NCBI GenBank assembly: GCA_945873105.1
Contig: CAMCBW010000022.1
Span: 1 to 64,000, forward strand
DNA from: Tangfeifania diversioriginum
Lineage (GTDB): Bacteria > Bacteroidota > Bacteroidia > Bacteroidales > Prolixibacteraceae
Length of the DNA: 64,000 nucleotides
Reading direction: 5' to 3'
Below the pieces are notes generated by a model that did no database searches, was not told the origin of the DNA, and worked only from the letters and a program-made list of their open reading frames with translations. The position numbers were made by a program, and so were the translations under genes. The number at the start of each line of letters is the position of its first letter. Positions within the stretch are counted from its first letter, which is position 1. Below, one piece after another: positions 7,898 to 17,227 of the stretch.

Positions 7898-8650
7898 ATG
7901 AAAAATACAATCATTGAAGTCACGAATCTGAAAAAGGATTTCCAGGTAGGCGATATGACGGTTCATGCGCTGAAGGGGATCAACCTGAAGATTCAGCAAG
8001 GGGAGTTTGTGGCCATCATGGGGGCCAGCGGTTCGGGGAAATCGACCATGCTCAATATATTGGGTTGCCTCGACAAGCCCTCTGCGGGCGATTACAAACT
8101 CGACGGGATCAGTGTGGCGGAGCTGACCAGGAACGAACTGGCGGAACTGCGCAATGCCAAGCTGGGATTTGTTTTCCAGTCCTACAACCTGCTTTCGCGT
8201 ACCTCGGCCCTCGAAAATGTAGAGTTGCCACTTTTTTACAACGACAAGGTCAAGTCGAAGGAGCGCAGGGAGCGGGCCATCGCAGCCCTCGAATCGGTAG
8301 GGCTTGCCGACCGGATGCACCACATGCCCAACCAGCTTTCGGGTGGACAGCAACAGCGTGTGGCCATCGCCCGGTCGCTCGTCAACGATCCGGTGGTCAT
8401 CCTGGCGGATGAAGCAACAGGTAACCTCGATACAAGAACCTCCTACGAAATTATGGAGCTCTTTCAAAGATTGAACTCCGACAAGGGGAAAACCATCGTT
8501 TTTGTCACGCACGAAGCGGATATTGCACGGCTCACTTCCCGGAACATCATTTTCCGCGACGGCTGGGTCATCAAGGAGCAGATGGTAGCGGAGCGTTTAT
8601 CGGCCGCCGACCAATTGAAATTACTCCCGGTAGGAGATCACGAAGCTTAA
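7898..8650 (+). CDS. MacB/LolD-type ABC transporter ATPase
   Basis: A 250-residue stand-alone nucleotide-binding protein of the MacB/LolD/FtsE type. The Walker A is GASGSGKST (about residues 42-50). The Q-loop lies in FVFQSYNLL, the signature is [15 protein letters not shown], the Walker B is [13 protein letters not shown], and the switch histidine is in FVTHE. All catalytic residues are intact. In E. coli MacB this domain is fused to the permease; here it is separate, 11 bases before the permease gene, as is common in Bacteroidota. Confidence 0.95.
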   Translation: MKNTIIEVTNLKKDFQVGDMTVHALKGINLKIQQGEFVAIMGASGSGKSTMLNILGCLDKPSAGDYKLDGISVAELTRNELAELRNAKLGFVFQSYNLLSRTSALENVELPLFYNDKVKSKERRERAIAALESVGLADRMHHMPNQLSGGQQQRVAIARSLVNDPVVILADEATGNLDTRTSYEIMELFQRLNSDKGKTIVFVTHEADIARLTSRNIIFRDGWVIKEQMVAERLSAADQLKLLPVGDHEA

Positions 8651-8661
8651 AAGGAAAGATT

Positions 8662-9882
8662 ATGAACTATGTCAATTTGGTGAAAATCGCAAAGAATGCG
8701 CTGCTGCGCAATAAATTCCGGGCATTTTTAACGATGCTGGGGATCATCATCGGGGTCGCTTCTGTCATTGCCATGCTGGCCATCGGTCAGGGATCAAAAA
8801 AGAGCATCCAGGACCAGATGTCAAGCATGGGTTCCAATCTGGTCTTCATCATGCCCGGCTCCCAGCAGCGGGGCGGTGTGATGATGGGAAATTCAAGCAG
8901 CCAGTCCCTTAAGCTGGAGGACATGGAGGCGATCCGACAGCAATGCCAGAATATCTCGGCCGTCTCTCCAGAGGTCAGAACCAGCGGCCAGGTAGTTTTT
9001 GGCAATGAAAACTGGCCTACCTCCATCTACGGCGCCAATGCGGAATATCTGGGAATCAAGAAATTTGCTGTCGAGAGCGGGCGGGTTTTTACGGAGCGTG
9101 AAATTACCAGTCTGGCAAAGGTCTGCCTGGTTGGTCAGACGATCGTAGAGAAAATATTCCCCAAAGGGATGGATCCGATCGGGCAGACCATCCGGTTCAA
9201 GAACATCCCCATGAAAATCATCGGGGTATTGAGCGACAAGGGTGAAAACTCCTTCGGTCAGGACCAGGATGACCTGATGATTGCCCCCTACACCACCGTG
9301 CAGCGCCGGTTTTTGGCCATCGATTACATCCAGGGGATTTACGCCTCTGCTGCCAGCGAGGAGAAAACGGATGCTGCCATTGCCGAACTGCAGCAGGTCA
9401 TGCGCAAACAGCACAAGATTGCGAAGCCGGAAGACGATGATTTCAGGGTGATGTCGCAGTCGGAGCTGGTGAAGACATTTACCTCCATCAGCGACATTTT
9501 GACTACGCTGCTGGGCGCTATCGCCGGAATATCCCTCCTGGTAGGTGGCATCGGCATCATGAACATCATGTATGTCTCCGTCACCGAGCGGACCCGCGAG
9601 ATTGGGCTGCGCATGTCGATCGGGGGCAAAGGACGCGACATCCTGATGCAGTTCCTGATTGAATCCACCCTCCTGAGTGTAGTTGGCGGTGTGATCGGCA
9701 TCCTATTTGGTTACCTGATCAGTGCGGTGGTTGGCTCCCTGATGGGCTGGCCGGTGGTGATCATGACCCAATCGGTGGTGGTGTCGTTTTTTGTTTGTTC
9801 GGCGATCGGCATCTTCTTCGGATGGTACCCTGCCAAGAAGGCGGCAGGCTTGAACCCAATCGATGCGTTGCGGTATGAATAG
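8662..9882 (+). CDS. MacB-type ABC permease (FtsX domain)
   Basis: A 406-residue permease with the MacB layout. The first transmembrane helix (about 22-44, FLTMLGIIIGVASVIAML) is followed by a large periplasmic MacB_PCD domain (about 50-245). A C-terminal FtsX domain has three helices (about 280-400) including the conserved GIMNIMYVSVTERTREIGLR. It works by mechanotransmission: ATP hydrolysis by the separate ATPase drives movement of periplasmic substrate through the TolC-like duct. A LytS-type kinase gene begins 37 bases downstream. Confidence 0.94.
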   Translation: MNYVNLVKIAKNALLRNKFRAFLTMLGIIIGVASVIAMLAIGQGSKKSIQDQMSSMGSNLVFIMPGSQQRGGVMMGNSSSQSLKLEDMEAIRQQCQNISAVSPEVRTSGQVVFGNENWPTSIYGANAEYLGIKKFAVESGRVFTEREITSLAKVCLVGQTIVEKIFPKGMDPIGQTIRFKNIPMKIIGVLSDKGENSFGQDQDDLMIAPYTTVQRRFLAIDYIQGIYASAASEEKTDAAIAELQQVMRKQHKIAKPEDDDFRVMSQSELVKTFTSISDILTTLLGAIAGISLLVGGIGIMNIMYVSVTERTREIGLRMSIGGKGRDILMQFLIESTLLSVVGGVIGILFGYLISAVVGSLMGWPVVIMTQSVVVSFFVCSAIGIFFGWYPAKKAAGLNPIDALRYE

Positions 9883-9919
9883 AATTTCTAAATAATTATC
9901 TTTGAAAAAAAGAGGTCAA

Positions 9920-11017
9920 ATGATTAAATCAATTGCCATACCAGACAAATGGATCAAGATCATGCTCCATACCATCGGCTGGATCATTGTCATGATCATT
10001 CCGCTCTACCTGCATTATGCCTACGGTGGGGCTAATATCCACCGGATGTATGAGTTTTACCTGCGTGCATTTTCTGCCGGGGTGATCTTTTACCTGGGCT
10101 ACATGTGGTTGGTGCCAAAATTTTTCCTCCAGGAGAAGAAATTGGCCTACATGGCCATTTTGTTTGCCATCATTGCAGGCACCTACTTCTTCACCAATTT
10201 CGTGGATGATAATTTTCTGTCGGATCCGGCGGAAGAGGCAAGGTTCGTGGAGGCGATGAAAAAAATCAGTGGAAGTGACCATAATTTCCGCCCTTCCAGG
10301 CAGGTATTCAGTTTCATCAACCATTTTGTCTCCTCTTTGCTGCTTTCGGGCTTTGCCATCGGGCTGGGTGTGATGGAAAAGCTGAAGCTGAATGAAAAGC
10401 GGCAAAAAGAGATGGAGAAGGAGAAGTTGCACTCCGAACTGGCCTTCCTGAAAAACCAGGTCAGTCCCCACTTCTTCTTCAACACCCTCAACAACATCTA
10501 TTCCCTGATAGGGATCGACGGACCGACGGCGCAACAATCGGTGCTGAAGCTGTCAAAAATGATGCGTTACCTGCTTTACGAATCCGAACATGGGGAGACG
10601 CTGATGAGCCACGAAATAGATTTCATGGACAATTACATCGACCTGATGAAGTTGAGGCTGAACTCCAGGGTGGATCTCCAGATCGATTTCCCCAAGGAGT
10701 TCTCCGATTTTTCCATAGCCCCCTTGTTGTTTATCCCCTTCATCGAGAATGCCTTCAAGCATGGCTCTGGACACAGGGAGGCCTCTTTTATCAGGATCAG
10801 CATGAAGATAGATGACAACATTGTCTTCTTTGTGGCTGAAAACAGCATCGGGAAAAGTACGCAAACCGGCGATTTGCAGCATTCCGGCATCGGACTCGAA
10901 AATGTGAAGAAGAGACTTGGATTGCTCTTTCCCGGCAGGCATGAATTAAAAATTGAACCAGGTGAAACCATTTTCAGCGTTGAACTTACCATTCTCAAAA
11001 ACAAACAATTGGCATGA
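9920..11017 (+). CDS. LytS-type sensor histidine kinase
   Basis: A 365-residue membrane histidine kinase of the His_kinase (PF06580)/LytS-YehU class. Four hydrophobic helices (within residues about 10-155) lead through a coiled coil to the dimerisation/phosphoacceptor motif NQVSPHFFFNTLNN, with the histidine near residue 184. A HATPase domain with ENAFKHG and a glycine-rich GIGLENVKKRL box follows. The ATG at 9920 (MIKSIAIP) is chosen over a TTG six codons upstream. Its end overlaps the response-regulator start by four bases (ATGA). It probably controls the preceding exporter genes in response to a cell-envelope signal. Confidence 0.92.
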   Translation: MIKSIAIPDKWIKIMLHTIGWIIVMIIPLYLHYAYGGANIHRMYEFYLRAFSAGVIFYLGYMWLVPKFFLQEKKLAYMAILFAIIAGTYFFTNFVDDNFLSDPAEEARFVEAMKKISGSDHNFRPSRQVFSFINHFVSSLLLSGFAIGLGVMEKLKLNEKRQKEMEKEKLHSELAFLKNQVSPHFFFNTLNNIYSLIGIDGPTAQQSVLKLSKMMRYLLYESEHGETLMSHEIDFMDNYIDLMKLRLNSRVDLQIDFPKEFSDFSIAPLLFIPFIENAFKHGSGHREASFIRISMKIDDNIVFFVAENSIGKSTQTGDLQHSGIGLENVKKRLGLLFPGRHELKIEPGETIFSVELTILKNKQLA

Positions 11018-11730
11018 AGCTAAGAACAATAGCCATTGATGACGAGCCACTGGCGCTCAAGCTGGTTTGTGATTACATCGGTAAAACGCCCTACCTCGAA
11101 CTGGTTGGCGCCTTTGACAACCCACTGGATGCCGTTGATTTCCTTTCGAAAGAGGAGGCAGAGCTGATCTTTGTGGACATTCAGATGCCCGATCTGACAG
11201 GAATTGAGTTTACCAGAAGCCTGGAGGAGGAGCACAAGATCATCTTCACCACAGCCTACGAAAAATATGCCCTGGAAGGATTCAAACTGAATGCCATTGA
11301 TTACCTCCTCAAGCCCTTCAGTTACGAGGAGTTCCTGAAGGCCGCGGGCAAGGCGCACAAGAAAGCCGAGCTGGAAGCAGCGGCATTGCCAACCATTGAA
11401 GCGAACAACCAGTTCCTGTTTTTGAAATCGGAATACAAGATCCGGCGTATCAACTTCAACGATATCCTGTACATCGAGGGATTAAAGGATTACATCAAAG
11501 TTTATATTTCGGGGGAAGATAAGCCAGTATTGTCACTAAACTCGATAAAGTCGCTGGAAACCAAACTTCCCGAGGAGAAGTTTATGCGGGTACACCGCTC
11601 TTTTATGGTCAATCTGGATAAAATTGAAACCATCGACCGGAGCCGTATTGTGTTCGGGAAGAACTACATCCCGGTGAGCGACCAGTACAAGGCCAAATTC
11701 CAGGAGTACCTTGACAGGAATTTTCTATAG
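11014..11730 (+). CDS. LytTR-family response regulator
   Basis: A 238-residue response regulator. The receiver domain (about 1-120) has the acidic pair DDE at residues 9-11, phosphoacceptor D55 in IFVDIQMPD, and KPF for the conserved lysine. A LytTR DNA-binding domain (about 135-235) contains FLKSEYKIRRI, IEGLKDYIKVY and RVHRSFMVNLDKI. It is translationally coupled to the kinase gene and is its obvious partner. The two-component pair closes the efflux operon, so autoregulation of export capacity is likely. LytTR proteins usually bind paired direct repeats; none was found upstream of the operon by eye. Confidence 0.94.
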   Translation: MKLRTIAIDDEPLALKLVCDYIGKTPYLELVGAFDNPLDAVDFLSKEEAELIFVDIQMPDLTGIEFTRSLEEEHKIIFTTAYEKYALEGFKLNAIDYLLKPFSYEEFLKAAGKAHKKAELEAAALPTIEANNQFLFLKSEYKIRRINFNDILYIEGLKDYIKVYISGEDKPVLSLNSIKSLETKLPEEKFMRVHRSFMVNLDKIETIDRSRIVFGKNYIPVSDQYKAKFQEYLDRNFL

Positions 11731-11868
11731 CTACATTAAAATTTTGGATTTTGGATTTTCGATTTTGGATTGGGGCCCTGAGCCAAAGGAAGATATTAAT
11801 TTGGCACCTATTTGATCCTGGAATAAGGTTTTGGTTATCTCTTAACCTCCTATTTCTCTTATGTAACT

Positions 11869-11973
11869 ACAATATTTCACGCAAAGGGCGCCAAGTAAAA
11901 TCGGAAAGTACCGCAAAGTTCATTTTGGAATTCTTTGCGTCTTTCTTTGCGTTTTTTGCGTGAAATAATTGTG
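11869..11973. repeat. CGCAAAG-type long hairpin, copy 1
   Basis: The outer arms ACAATATTTCACGCAAA (from 11869) and its near-complement TTTGCGTGAAATAATTGTG (ending 11973) enclose further CGCAAAG and CTTTGCG words. The whole can fold into one long imperfect hairpin. It lies in the 484-base gap between the response-regulator gene and the M28 peptidase gene and may act as a transcription terminator or an mRNA end-stabiliser. A similar element is at 40537-40637. The rest of the gap has short TTTTGGA repeats near 11740 and a candidate promoter near 12135. Confidence 0.6.
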
Positions 11974-12134
11974 TTATTCATAAACGGACTTTGTTGATTC
12001 AATACTGAAGGGCGAATAAGATTACCTGAGAAAAATAAGGTTTTACACTAAGCCTGCTTGCAGTTAAAGTTAAATTATTGTTTGCAGTGAGCAAAAGGAA
12101 GCAGTAGGGAGAGGGTTGCGGACGCATTTCTTTT

Positions 12135-12142
12135 TATATTTG
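12135..12142 (+). promoter_or_regulatory. Candidate -7 box for the M28 peptidase gene
   Basis: TATATTTG matches the Bacteroidota TAnnTTTG element. Only a weak TTG at 12116-12118 is available as the upstream box, 16 bases away. Initiation about 7 bases downstream would leave a leader of roughly 65 bases before the ATG at 12215. Confidence 0.4.
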
Positions 12143-12214
12143 GTTTTTATTTTCAACTGAACTTGATTCTGGTGTCTTACCAGCATCAAAATCACCCAAA
12201 AAATACCAGCAATC

Positions 12215-13885
12215 ATGAAGAAGTACGCAGCCATCCTCCTGTTAACCTGTTTTTACGGATTTACCCCAAACCTCTCGGCACAAAACGACCCCATTAAAAA
12301 AGGGTTGGAGTCCATCACCAACCAAAGCGTGAAGGGGCAACTCGATTTTTTGGCTTCCGACTGGATGGAAGGGCGCAACACTGGTACCAAAGGGATTGCC
12401 ATGGCCGCAGATTACATCACCAGCATGTTTCAGGTTTATGGTTTGAAGCCCTACAGGCCACCCTACACCAACACCAGGGGAATGAGCCGGTCACTGCCGG
12501 TTATTGGAGAGCAAGGCTATTTCCAGGATTTTGCCATGCTGAAGATCCAGCCCTCCAAAGAGCACCAATTGTCCATCGTAACCACCACCGGTAACAGCTC
12601 ACTGGTGCAGACCTTCAATGCTGAAACTGACTTTACATTTGGCGGAAGGTACAATCCCTCCACGGGGGGCATGTCGGGAGAAGCGCCTGTGGTCTTTGTG
12701 GGATATGGCATTTCTGATCCGAAAAATGGTTACGACGAATTCAAGGGGATCGATGTAAAGGGGAAGATCCTGCTGCGCCTTCGCGGATATCCGGGGCAAA
12801 AGGATACCAACAGCCTGGCCAGCAAAAAATTCAGACCTGATCCCAAAGAGTGGCGTCAGATCTACCGTTATGAATCCAACAAGAATGCCAAAGCGATGGA
12901 ATTGGGAGCTTTGGCAGTTATCGAGATCAACACCTCGGCAGGTCAGTCACAGTTTAGCAACCCCAAAAACATCTTCAGGTATTATGTGGGTGACCTGGAG
13001 TTTGATGAACTGCCCGAAGCGCTTTACAACAACAATTTTACACTGGTGGGAGATAGTCTGGAGAAGGTCATGCCCTATTTTGTGGTTTCCAAGCGGCTAT
13101 CCAACGAATTGACCAGGAATGCAGGGTTGGACATTGCCCGGTTTGAACAGCTTGCGATGGAAAATATTAAGCCGGCATCCAAAATACTGGCAGGAAAATC
13201 GATTCGCTTCAACCTGAAAAATCAGGTACCCGAGTTGTACAGGGGCAGGAATGTAGTTGGGATTCTGGAGGGTGAAAACCCCAACCAGGTGGTGGTCGTT
13301 GGGGCACATTACGACCACAAGGGAAAGTACAATGGCGTAGTTTGGAATGGCGCCGACGACAATGCCTCGGGAACCGTCGCCGTGATGTCCATTGCCCGGG
13401 CCTGTATGGCTACGGGTGTCAAGCCCAAACGTACCATCATCTTTGCTGCCTGGGATGCAGAAGAGGAGGGGTTGCATGGTTCCCACTATTTCGTGATGAA
13501 TCCCGTCAAGCCTGACATCTTTGCCAACATCAATTTCGACATGATCTCCCGCGATTCCGATCGGGATACCCTGGGGGTAAAGTGCGACCTGACCTATACC
13601 AAGGCTTACGAGGTGCTGAAAACCTCTACCGAGAAGGATCTGGTAACTTACAAGATAGGGATCAAAATGAGTTACTCTCCGGAGGAGATCCCAAGCGGCG
13701 GTTCAGACTACAACTACTTTGCCGAGAAGAAAATCCCCATCATGGCTTACATGGCTGCCATGCACAAGGATTACCACCGTCCGGGGGACAAGCCTTACAA
13801 GGTAAACCTGGTGAAGATGAGCAATGTGATACGGATTGGATTTCTGAATACCTGGATGCTGGCGAATGTGGATCAGTTGAAATGA
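12215..13885 (+). CDS. Secreted M28-family metallopeptidase with PA domain
   Basis: A 556-residue exported zinc aminopeptidase-like protein. A signal peptide (about 1-22, ending LSAQ) is followed by a split peptidase domain with a PA insertion (about 130-280). Co-catalytic zinc ligands of the M28 family are visible as GAHYDH, GADDNASG, DAEEEGLHGSHYF and DMISRD, and a final histidine in HKDYHRPGD. All expected ligands are present, so an active enzyme is likely. It lies convergent to the activase gene of the glycyl radical locus and appears unrelated to it. Confidence 0.92.
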   Translation: MKKYAAILLLTCFYGFTPNLSAQNDPIKKGLESITNQSVKGQLDFLASDWMEGRNTGTKGIAMAADYITSMFQVYGLKPYRPPYTNTRGMSRSLPVIGEQGYFQDFAMLKIQPSKEHQLSIVTTTGNSSLVQTFNAETDFTFGGRYNPSTGGMSGEAPVVFVGYGISDPKNGYDEFKGIDVKGKILLRLRGYPGQKDTNSLASKKFRPDPKEWRQIYRYESNKNAKAMELGALAVIEINTSAGQSQFSNPKNIFRYYVGDLEFDELPEALYNNNFTLVGDSLEKVMPYFVVSKRLSNELTRNAGLDIARFEQLAMENIKPASKILAGKSIRFNLKNQVPELYRGRNVVGILEGENPNQVVVVGAHYDHKGKYNGVVWNGADDNASGTVAVMSIARACMATGVKPKRTIIFAAWDAEEEGLHGSHYFVMNPVKPDIFANINFDMISRDSDRDTLGVKCDLTYTKAYEVLKTSTEKDLVTYKIGIKMSYSPEEIPSGGSDYNYFAEKKIPIMAYMAAMHKDYHRPGDKPYKVNLVKMSNVIRIGFLNTWMLANVDQLK

Positions 13886-13922
13886 ATGGAGGATGAAGGT
13901 TTCACTTTCAGGTGAGCCAACC

Positions 13923-14831
13923 CTATCCAATGGTCGCTTTTGCACAACCCAGCTCCTTTAGTTGTACCAGCCATTTTAAGTAGACTTCAGGGGTAGTCGT
14001 GCCCAGTTCGGCAAGGGTCTCCCTCGTTCCAATGCTGGTTCGTTTGTTGTTCCCGGTGTTGTGGTAAGGAAGGATTTCGATCCCTTTCAGGTTTGGGTAT
14101 TTCCTGTCCAAATCCCTGATGTGCCCGAAATGTTCCACCGTATCGTTGATGCCGGGAATTACCGGACAACGCAGGATGACTGGAACACCACTTTGGTAGG
14201 CGATGTCAAGGTTTGCCAGTATTGCTTCATTTGGAGCACCGGTATACTTTTTGTGTTCTTCCGATCCTGCTATTTTGTAATCGAAAAGCAGGGTATCTAC
14301 GTACGGGAGAATTTTCCGAAAATGCACTTCGGATGCAAACCCGGATGTTTCCACACAGGTATTTACGCCCATCTCCTTGCACCGCTGAAGAAGTCTCATC
14401 GAAAAGGAGAAATGCAACAAGGGTTCCCCTCCGCTCAGGGTCATTCCACCGCCTGAATTTGTGTAGAAATCGAGGTCGGCCATCACTTCGGCCATCACCT
14501 GATCGATGGTCATTTCTGCACCGGTGATCTTCAAAGCACTGGAGTTGCATGCTTCGACACATTTTCCGCAAAAGGTACACTTGTCGTAATCGATGGTATG
14601 GATGCCATCTGTCAGGTGGTGTACCTCATCTTCGCAGACTTTGGCACAATCACCACACGAAGTGCATTTATCGTAATAGAAAAATAGCTGTCGAGAGGTG
14701 GCGACAGCTTCCGGGTTATGGCACCAAAGACATTCCAGCGGGCATCCTTTCAAGAATACGGTGGTCCGAATGCCAGGACCATCGTGCAAGGATGCCCGCT
14801 GGATGTCAAAAATGATCGCCTTATCACTCAT
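13923..14831 (-). CDS. Glycyl radical enzyme activating protein (radical SAM)
   Basis: A 302-residue radical-SAM activase that installs the glycyl radical on its partner enzyme by cleaving S-adenosylmethionine. The SAM cluster motif CxxxCxxC is at C30, C34 and C37. Two further four-cysteine ferredoxin-type motifs are at C56, C59, C62, C66 and C85, C88, C91, C95. This three-cluster form is typical of activases for dehydratase- or decarboxylase-type glycyl radical enzymes rather than the short PflA of pyruvate formate-lyase. SGGEPLL and a following TIM-barrel core are present. It lies 15 bases downstream of the enzyme gene, forming a tight two-gene unit. Confidence 0.95.
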   Translation of the reverse strand: MSDKAIIFDIQRASLHDGPGIRTTVFLKGCPLECLWCHNPEAVATSRQLFFYYDKCTSCGDCAKVCEDEVHHLTDGIHTIDYDKCTFCGKCVEACNSSALKITGAEMTIDQVMAEVMADLDFYTNSGGGMTLSGGEPLLHFSFSMRLLQRCKEMGVNTCVETSGFASEVHFRKILPYVDTLLFDYKIAGSEEHKKYTGAPNEAILANLDIAYQSGVPVILRCPVIPGINDTVEHFGHIRDLDRKYPNLKGIEILPYHNTGNNKRTSIGTRETLAELGTTTPEVYLKWLVQLKELGCAKATIG

Positions 14832-14846
14832 TGTTAAGCCTTCATC

Positions 14847-17108
14847 CTAGTAAGTTACACGGCTTAGGATTTCCAACTGGACATCTCTGGGAAGATCAAT
14901 GTAACGTGAACTGAACCCCCCAATTCTCACGAACAGGTCTTTGTGGTTTTCAGGTTCGACCAGTGCCTTCTCCAAATCTCCCCGATTGATGACAGTGATC
15001 ATGGCCTGGGCTCCTCCTTTTTTGAAATAGGTGTCAAGCAAGACTTCGAACCTGCCCCTGTTACTGGTAAAGAAATCCCTGCCAAAACGCATGTTTTGTA
15101 CGGTCCCGGCATGAATATTATGGCTTGGTTTTACCAGTGAATTGATCAGTGCGGTTACCCCTTTCCTGTCATTTCCACCGGCAGGAGTATTGGCGTTGGC
15201 CATTTCCCTTCCGGCTTTCCGACCATCGGCAGAGGCCCCAACCCACCGGCCAAGAATGGTGTTTTGCTTGTTGTTGATGAGCACATTGAGGTACCAATCC
15301 AGGTTGGTTCGGTCCCGCTGGTCGCGGATGTGGTTGCACATGAAATCATGCAGTTCCACCATGATATCATCGGCATAATTATCGTCATTTCCGTATTTCG
15401 GGCACTCCTTCAACAACTTGTGTTCCTTTTCATACCCAACAAAGTTGTTGTCAAGGGCCGCTACCAGCCTGTCTGCTGAAATCAATTTCTTGTCGAAGAC
15501 CATTTTTTTGATGGCAGTCAGGCTATCGGCTGCATTGACACTGCCAAAAGATTCCAGGGAGCCTCCCAGGTACCTGATTCCTCCTGAAAAGATTGCCTTG
15601 CCGCGGGCGATGCAATCATCGTACAACATGCTCAGGTAAAGGTAGGGTGCCTGTTTCCCGGATTCCACATATTCCAGCTCTTCGTGATCGGCCAGAATTT
15701 CGATGTAGAAAGCCAGTTGTTTTTTGAATGCCGTAAAGAACTCCTCGAAAGTCTTGAAATCCTTCAAATCCCCGGTAGGTAGTCCAAGTCTTTTGCCGGA
15801 GATATGATCGATGCCATCACGAAGGGTAATATCAAGTGCTTTGAGTACATTCAATGAACCACTGGGGGTGCCAAATCCCATGTGGTCGATCACAATTTCC
15901 CCGCAACCAAGCGGCATATACTGTTCTGCATCCTTGACCGGAACGTCGTGGGCCTGGGCAACGCCCGGAACCAGCACATCATCGTTGTAAAGCAACGGGA
16001 AGGTATGGCCATCGCCAATCAGGGTAATCGATTTTTCCATCAATTCGGGGTTCATCCCCTCATAAAAACGGAGAGTGGTCTGCGGCAGGATGGCCCTTCC
16101 ATAGGTTCTCATGGTTTCCAACACCAACAGGGCAAATCTGTCGGCATTTTTCTCGTTTCGCCGGCCTCTTCCGCCAATGATCACACGTCCGTCAACATCG
16201 CGGAACAGTTCGTTGATCAACCTCCAGTAGGAGTGCATCAACGACAAAGCCTCTTCCTCTGTAATGATACCGTTGTCAATATCGTGAACATAGAAGTCAC
16301 CCAAATAAACATCCACTCTGCCTAATTCCAGTGAACCGCAAATCAAGGTATAGAGCCACGACAGTTGAAGGGCTTCGTAGAAAGTTTCGGGTTTGGAGAC
16401 TGCATTTTTCTTCAATACTTCGGCCAGTTTCCAAAGTTCCTGTTTGCGTTTGAGATCAGAAGTGGCATTGGCCTTATCGATTGCCTGTTTTTCGTAGTGG
16501 TGGCAGGAATCGATAAAAACATCCAGGGCAATCAACATTCCTTCATAAAGCTGATAATCCCCACCCGAAGCCCTCGATTGGTTCATGTAATCGGTAATTT
16601 CGAAGATCATGCCTGGAATGCCGAGACGCAGCAATTTCTCGTAATCCACAAAGACTCCGGCCATGCGATAAATTGGATTGGCGATCAGCGGTTTGAAATT
16701 GTAAGGCAAGGACACTATCTCATCGCGAAAGAGCACGGGAAGCATCTTTTCTGTAAATGCAGCTTCTACCTTTGCCTTTGAAGTCTCTTTTTTCCAGAAA
16801 TGAAGCATTTCATGCACACCATCTCTTTGATCCATCGGAATATTGCCTCTTTCAATGGCTTCGATGATTTTCTGATCGTGACAAAAATAGCCATATGCAG
16901 CACCTCCGGGTGCATTGTGCGGACTAAAACCGACCCAACCCCAAACAGTACGTCCGGCCAATCTGTCATTCTCCTGAATCTCCGTAAGTATTGCCGGAAA
17001 TTGAGCCTGGTGGCACCTTGCCTCGCGTATGGCGATGTGTTGGTCTCTGTTTTTTCTGTATGCTTCGGTGAAATTCAATTCCATCGAAAAGTTGTCTACC
17101 TTTTGCAT
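14847..17108 (-). CDS. Glycyl radical enzyme (PFL-like), substrate unassigned
   Basis: A 753-residue enzyme of the pyruvate formate-lyase/glycyl radical superfamily. The C-terminal radical loop is RIGGFSSRY, with the radical-bearing glycine at G731. The thiyl-radical cysteine is C402 in PLGCGEI, with E404 two residues on. One cysteine followed by a glutamate is the pattern of dehydratase-type members, not the Cys-Cys pair of true pyruvate formate-lyase. The glycine between them is unlike the common GCVE. There is no export signal. Its neighbours are a GH130 phosphorylase, a symporter and SusCD, so a carbohydrate-derived substrate is inferred. The catalytic class is secure; the reaction is unknown. 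Confidence 0.93.
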   Translation of the reverse strand: MQKVDNFSMELNFTEAYRKNRDQHIAIREARCHQAQFPAILTEIQENDRLAGRTVWGWVGFSPHNAPGGAAYGYFCHDQKIIEAIERGNIPMDQRDGVHEMLHFWKKETSKAKVEAAFTEKMLPVLFRDEIVSLPYNFKPLIANPIYRMAGVFVDYEKLLRLGIPGMIFEITDYMNQSRASGGDYQLYEGMLIALDVFIDSCHHYEKQAIDKANATSDLKRKQELWKLAEVLKKNAVSKPETFYEALQLSWLYTLICGSLELGRVDVYLGDFYVHDIDNGIITEEEALSLMHSYWRLINELFRDVDGRVIIGGRGRRNEKNADRFALLVLETMRTYGRAILPQTTLRFYEGMNPELMEKSITLIGDGHTFPLLYNDDVLVPGVAQAHDVPVKDAEQYMPLGCGEIVIDHMGFGTPSGSLNVLKALDITLRDGIDHISGKRLGLPTGDLKDFKTFEEFFTAFKKQLAFYIEILADHEELEYVESGKQAPYLYLSMLYDDCIARGKAIFSGGIRYLGGSLESFGSVNAADSLTAIKKMVFDKKLISADRLVAALDNNFVGYEKEHKLLKECPKYGNDDNYADDIMVELHDFMCNHIRDQRDRTNLDWYLNVLINNKQNTILGRWVGASADGRKAGREMANANTPAGGNDRKGVTALINSLVKPSHNIHAGTVQNMRFGRDFFTSNRGRFEVLLDTYFKKGGAQAMITVINRGDLEKALVEPENHKDLFVRIGGFSSRYIDLPRDVQLEILSRVTY

Positions 17109-17227
17109 GTTGAGGGTTTTTACTGCTTATTAAACGATTTTATAATGAAAAAGTTATCGTAACGAGTCAACTTTGAAAAGCCTCTTTCTGCCACAAAGAC
17201 ACAAAGGCTTCACAAAGATATCAGTGT

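Noticed and set aside
11751-11963. 70-codon plus-strand open frame between the response regulator and M28 genes
   Set aside because: It is formed by TTTTGGA repeats and the CGCAAAG hairpin and has no domain.
14847-17108. Pyruvate formate-lyase (pflB)
   Set aside because: It lacks the adjacent Cys-Cys pair, has a Cys-x-Glu dehydratase-like site and pairs with a three-cluster activase.
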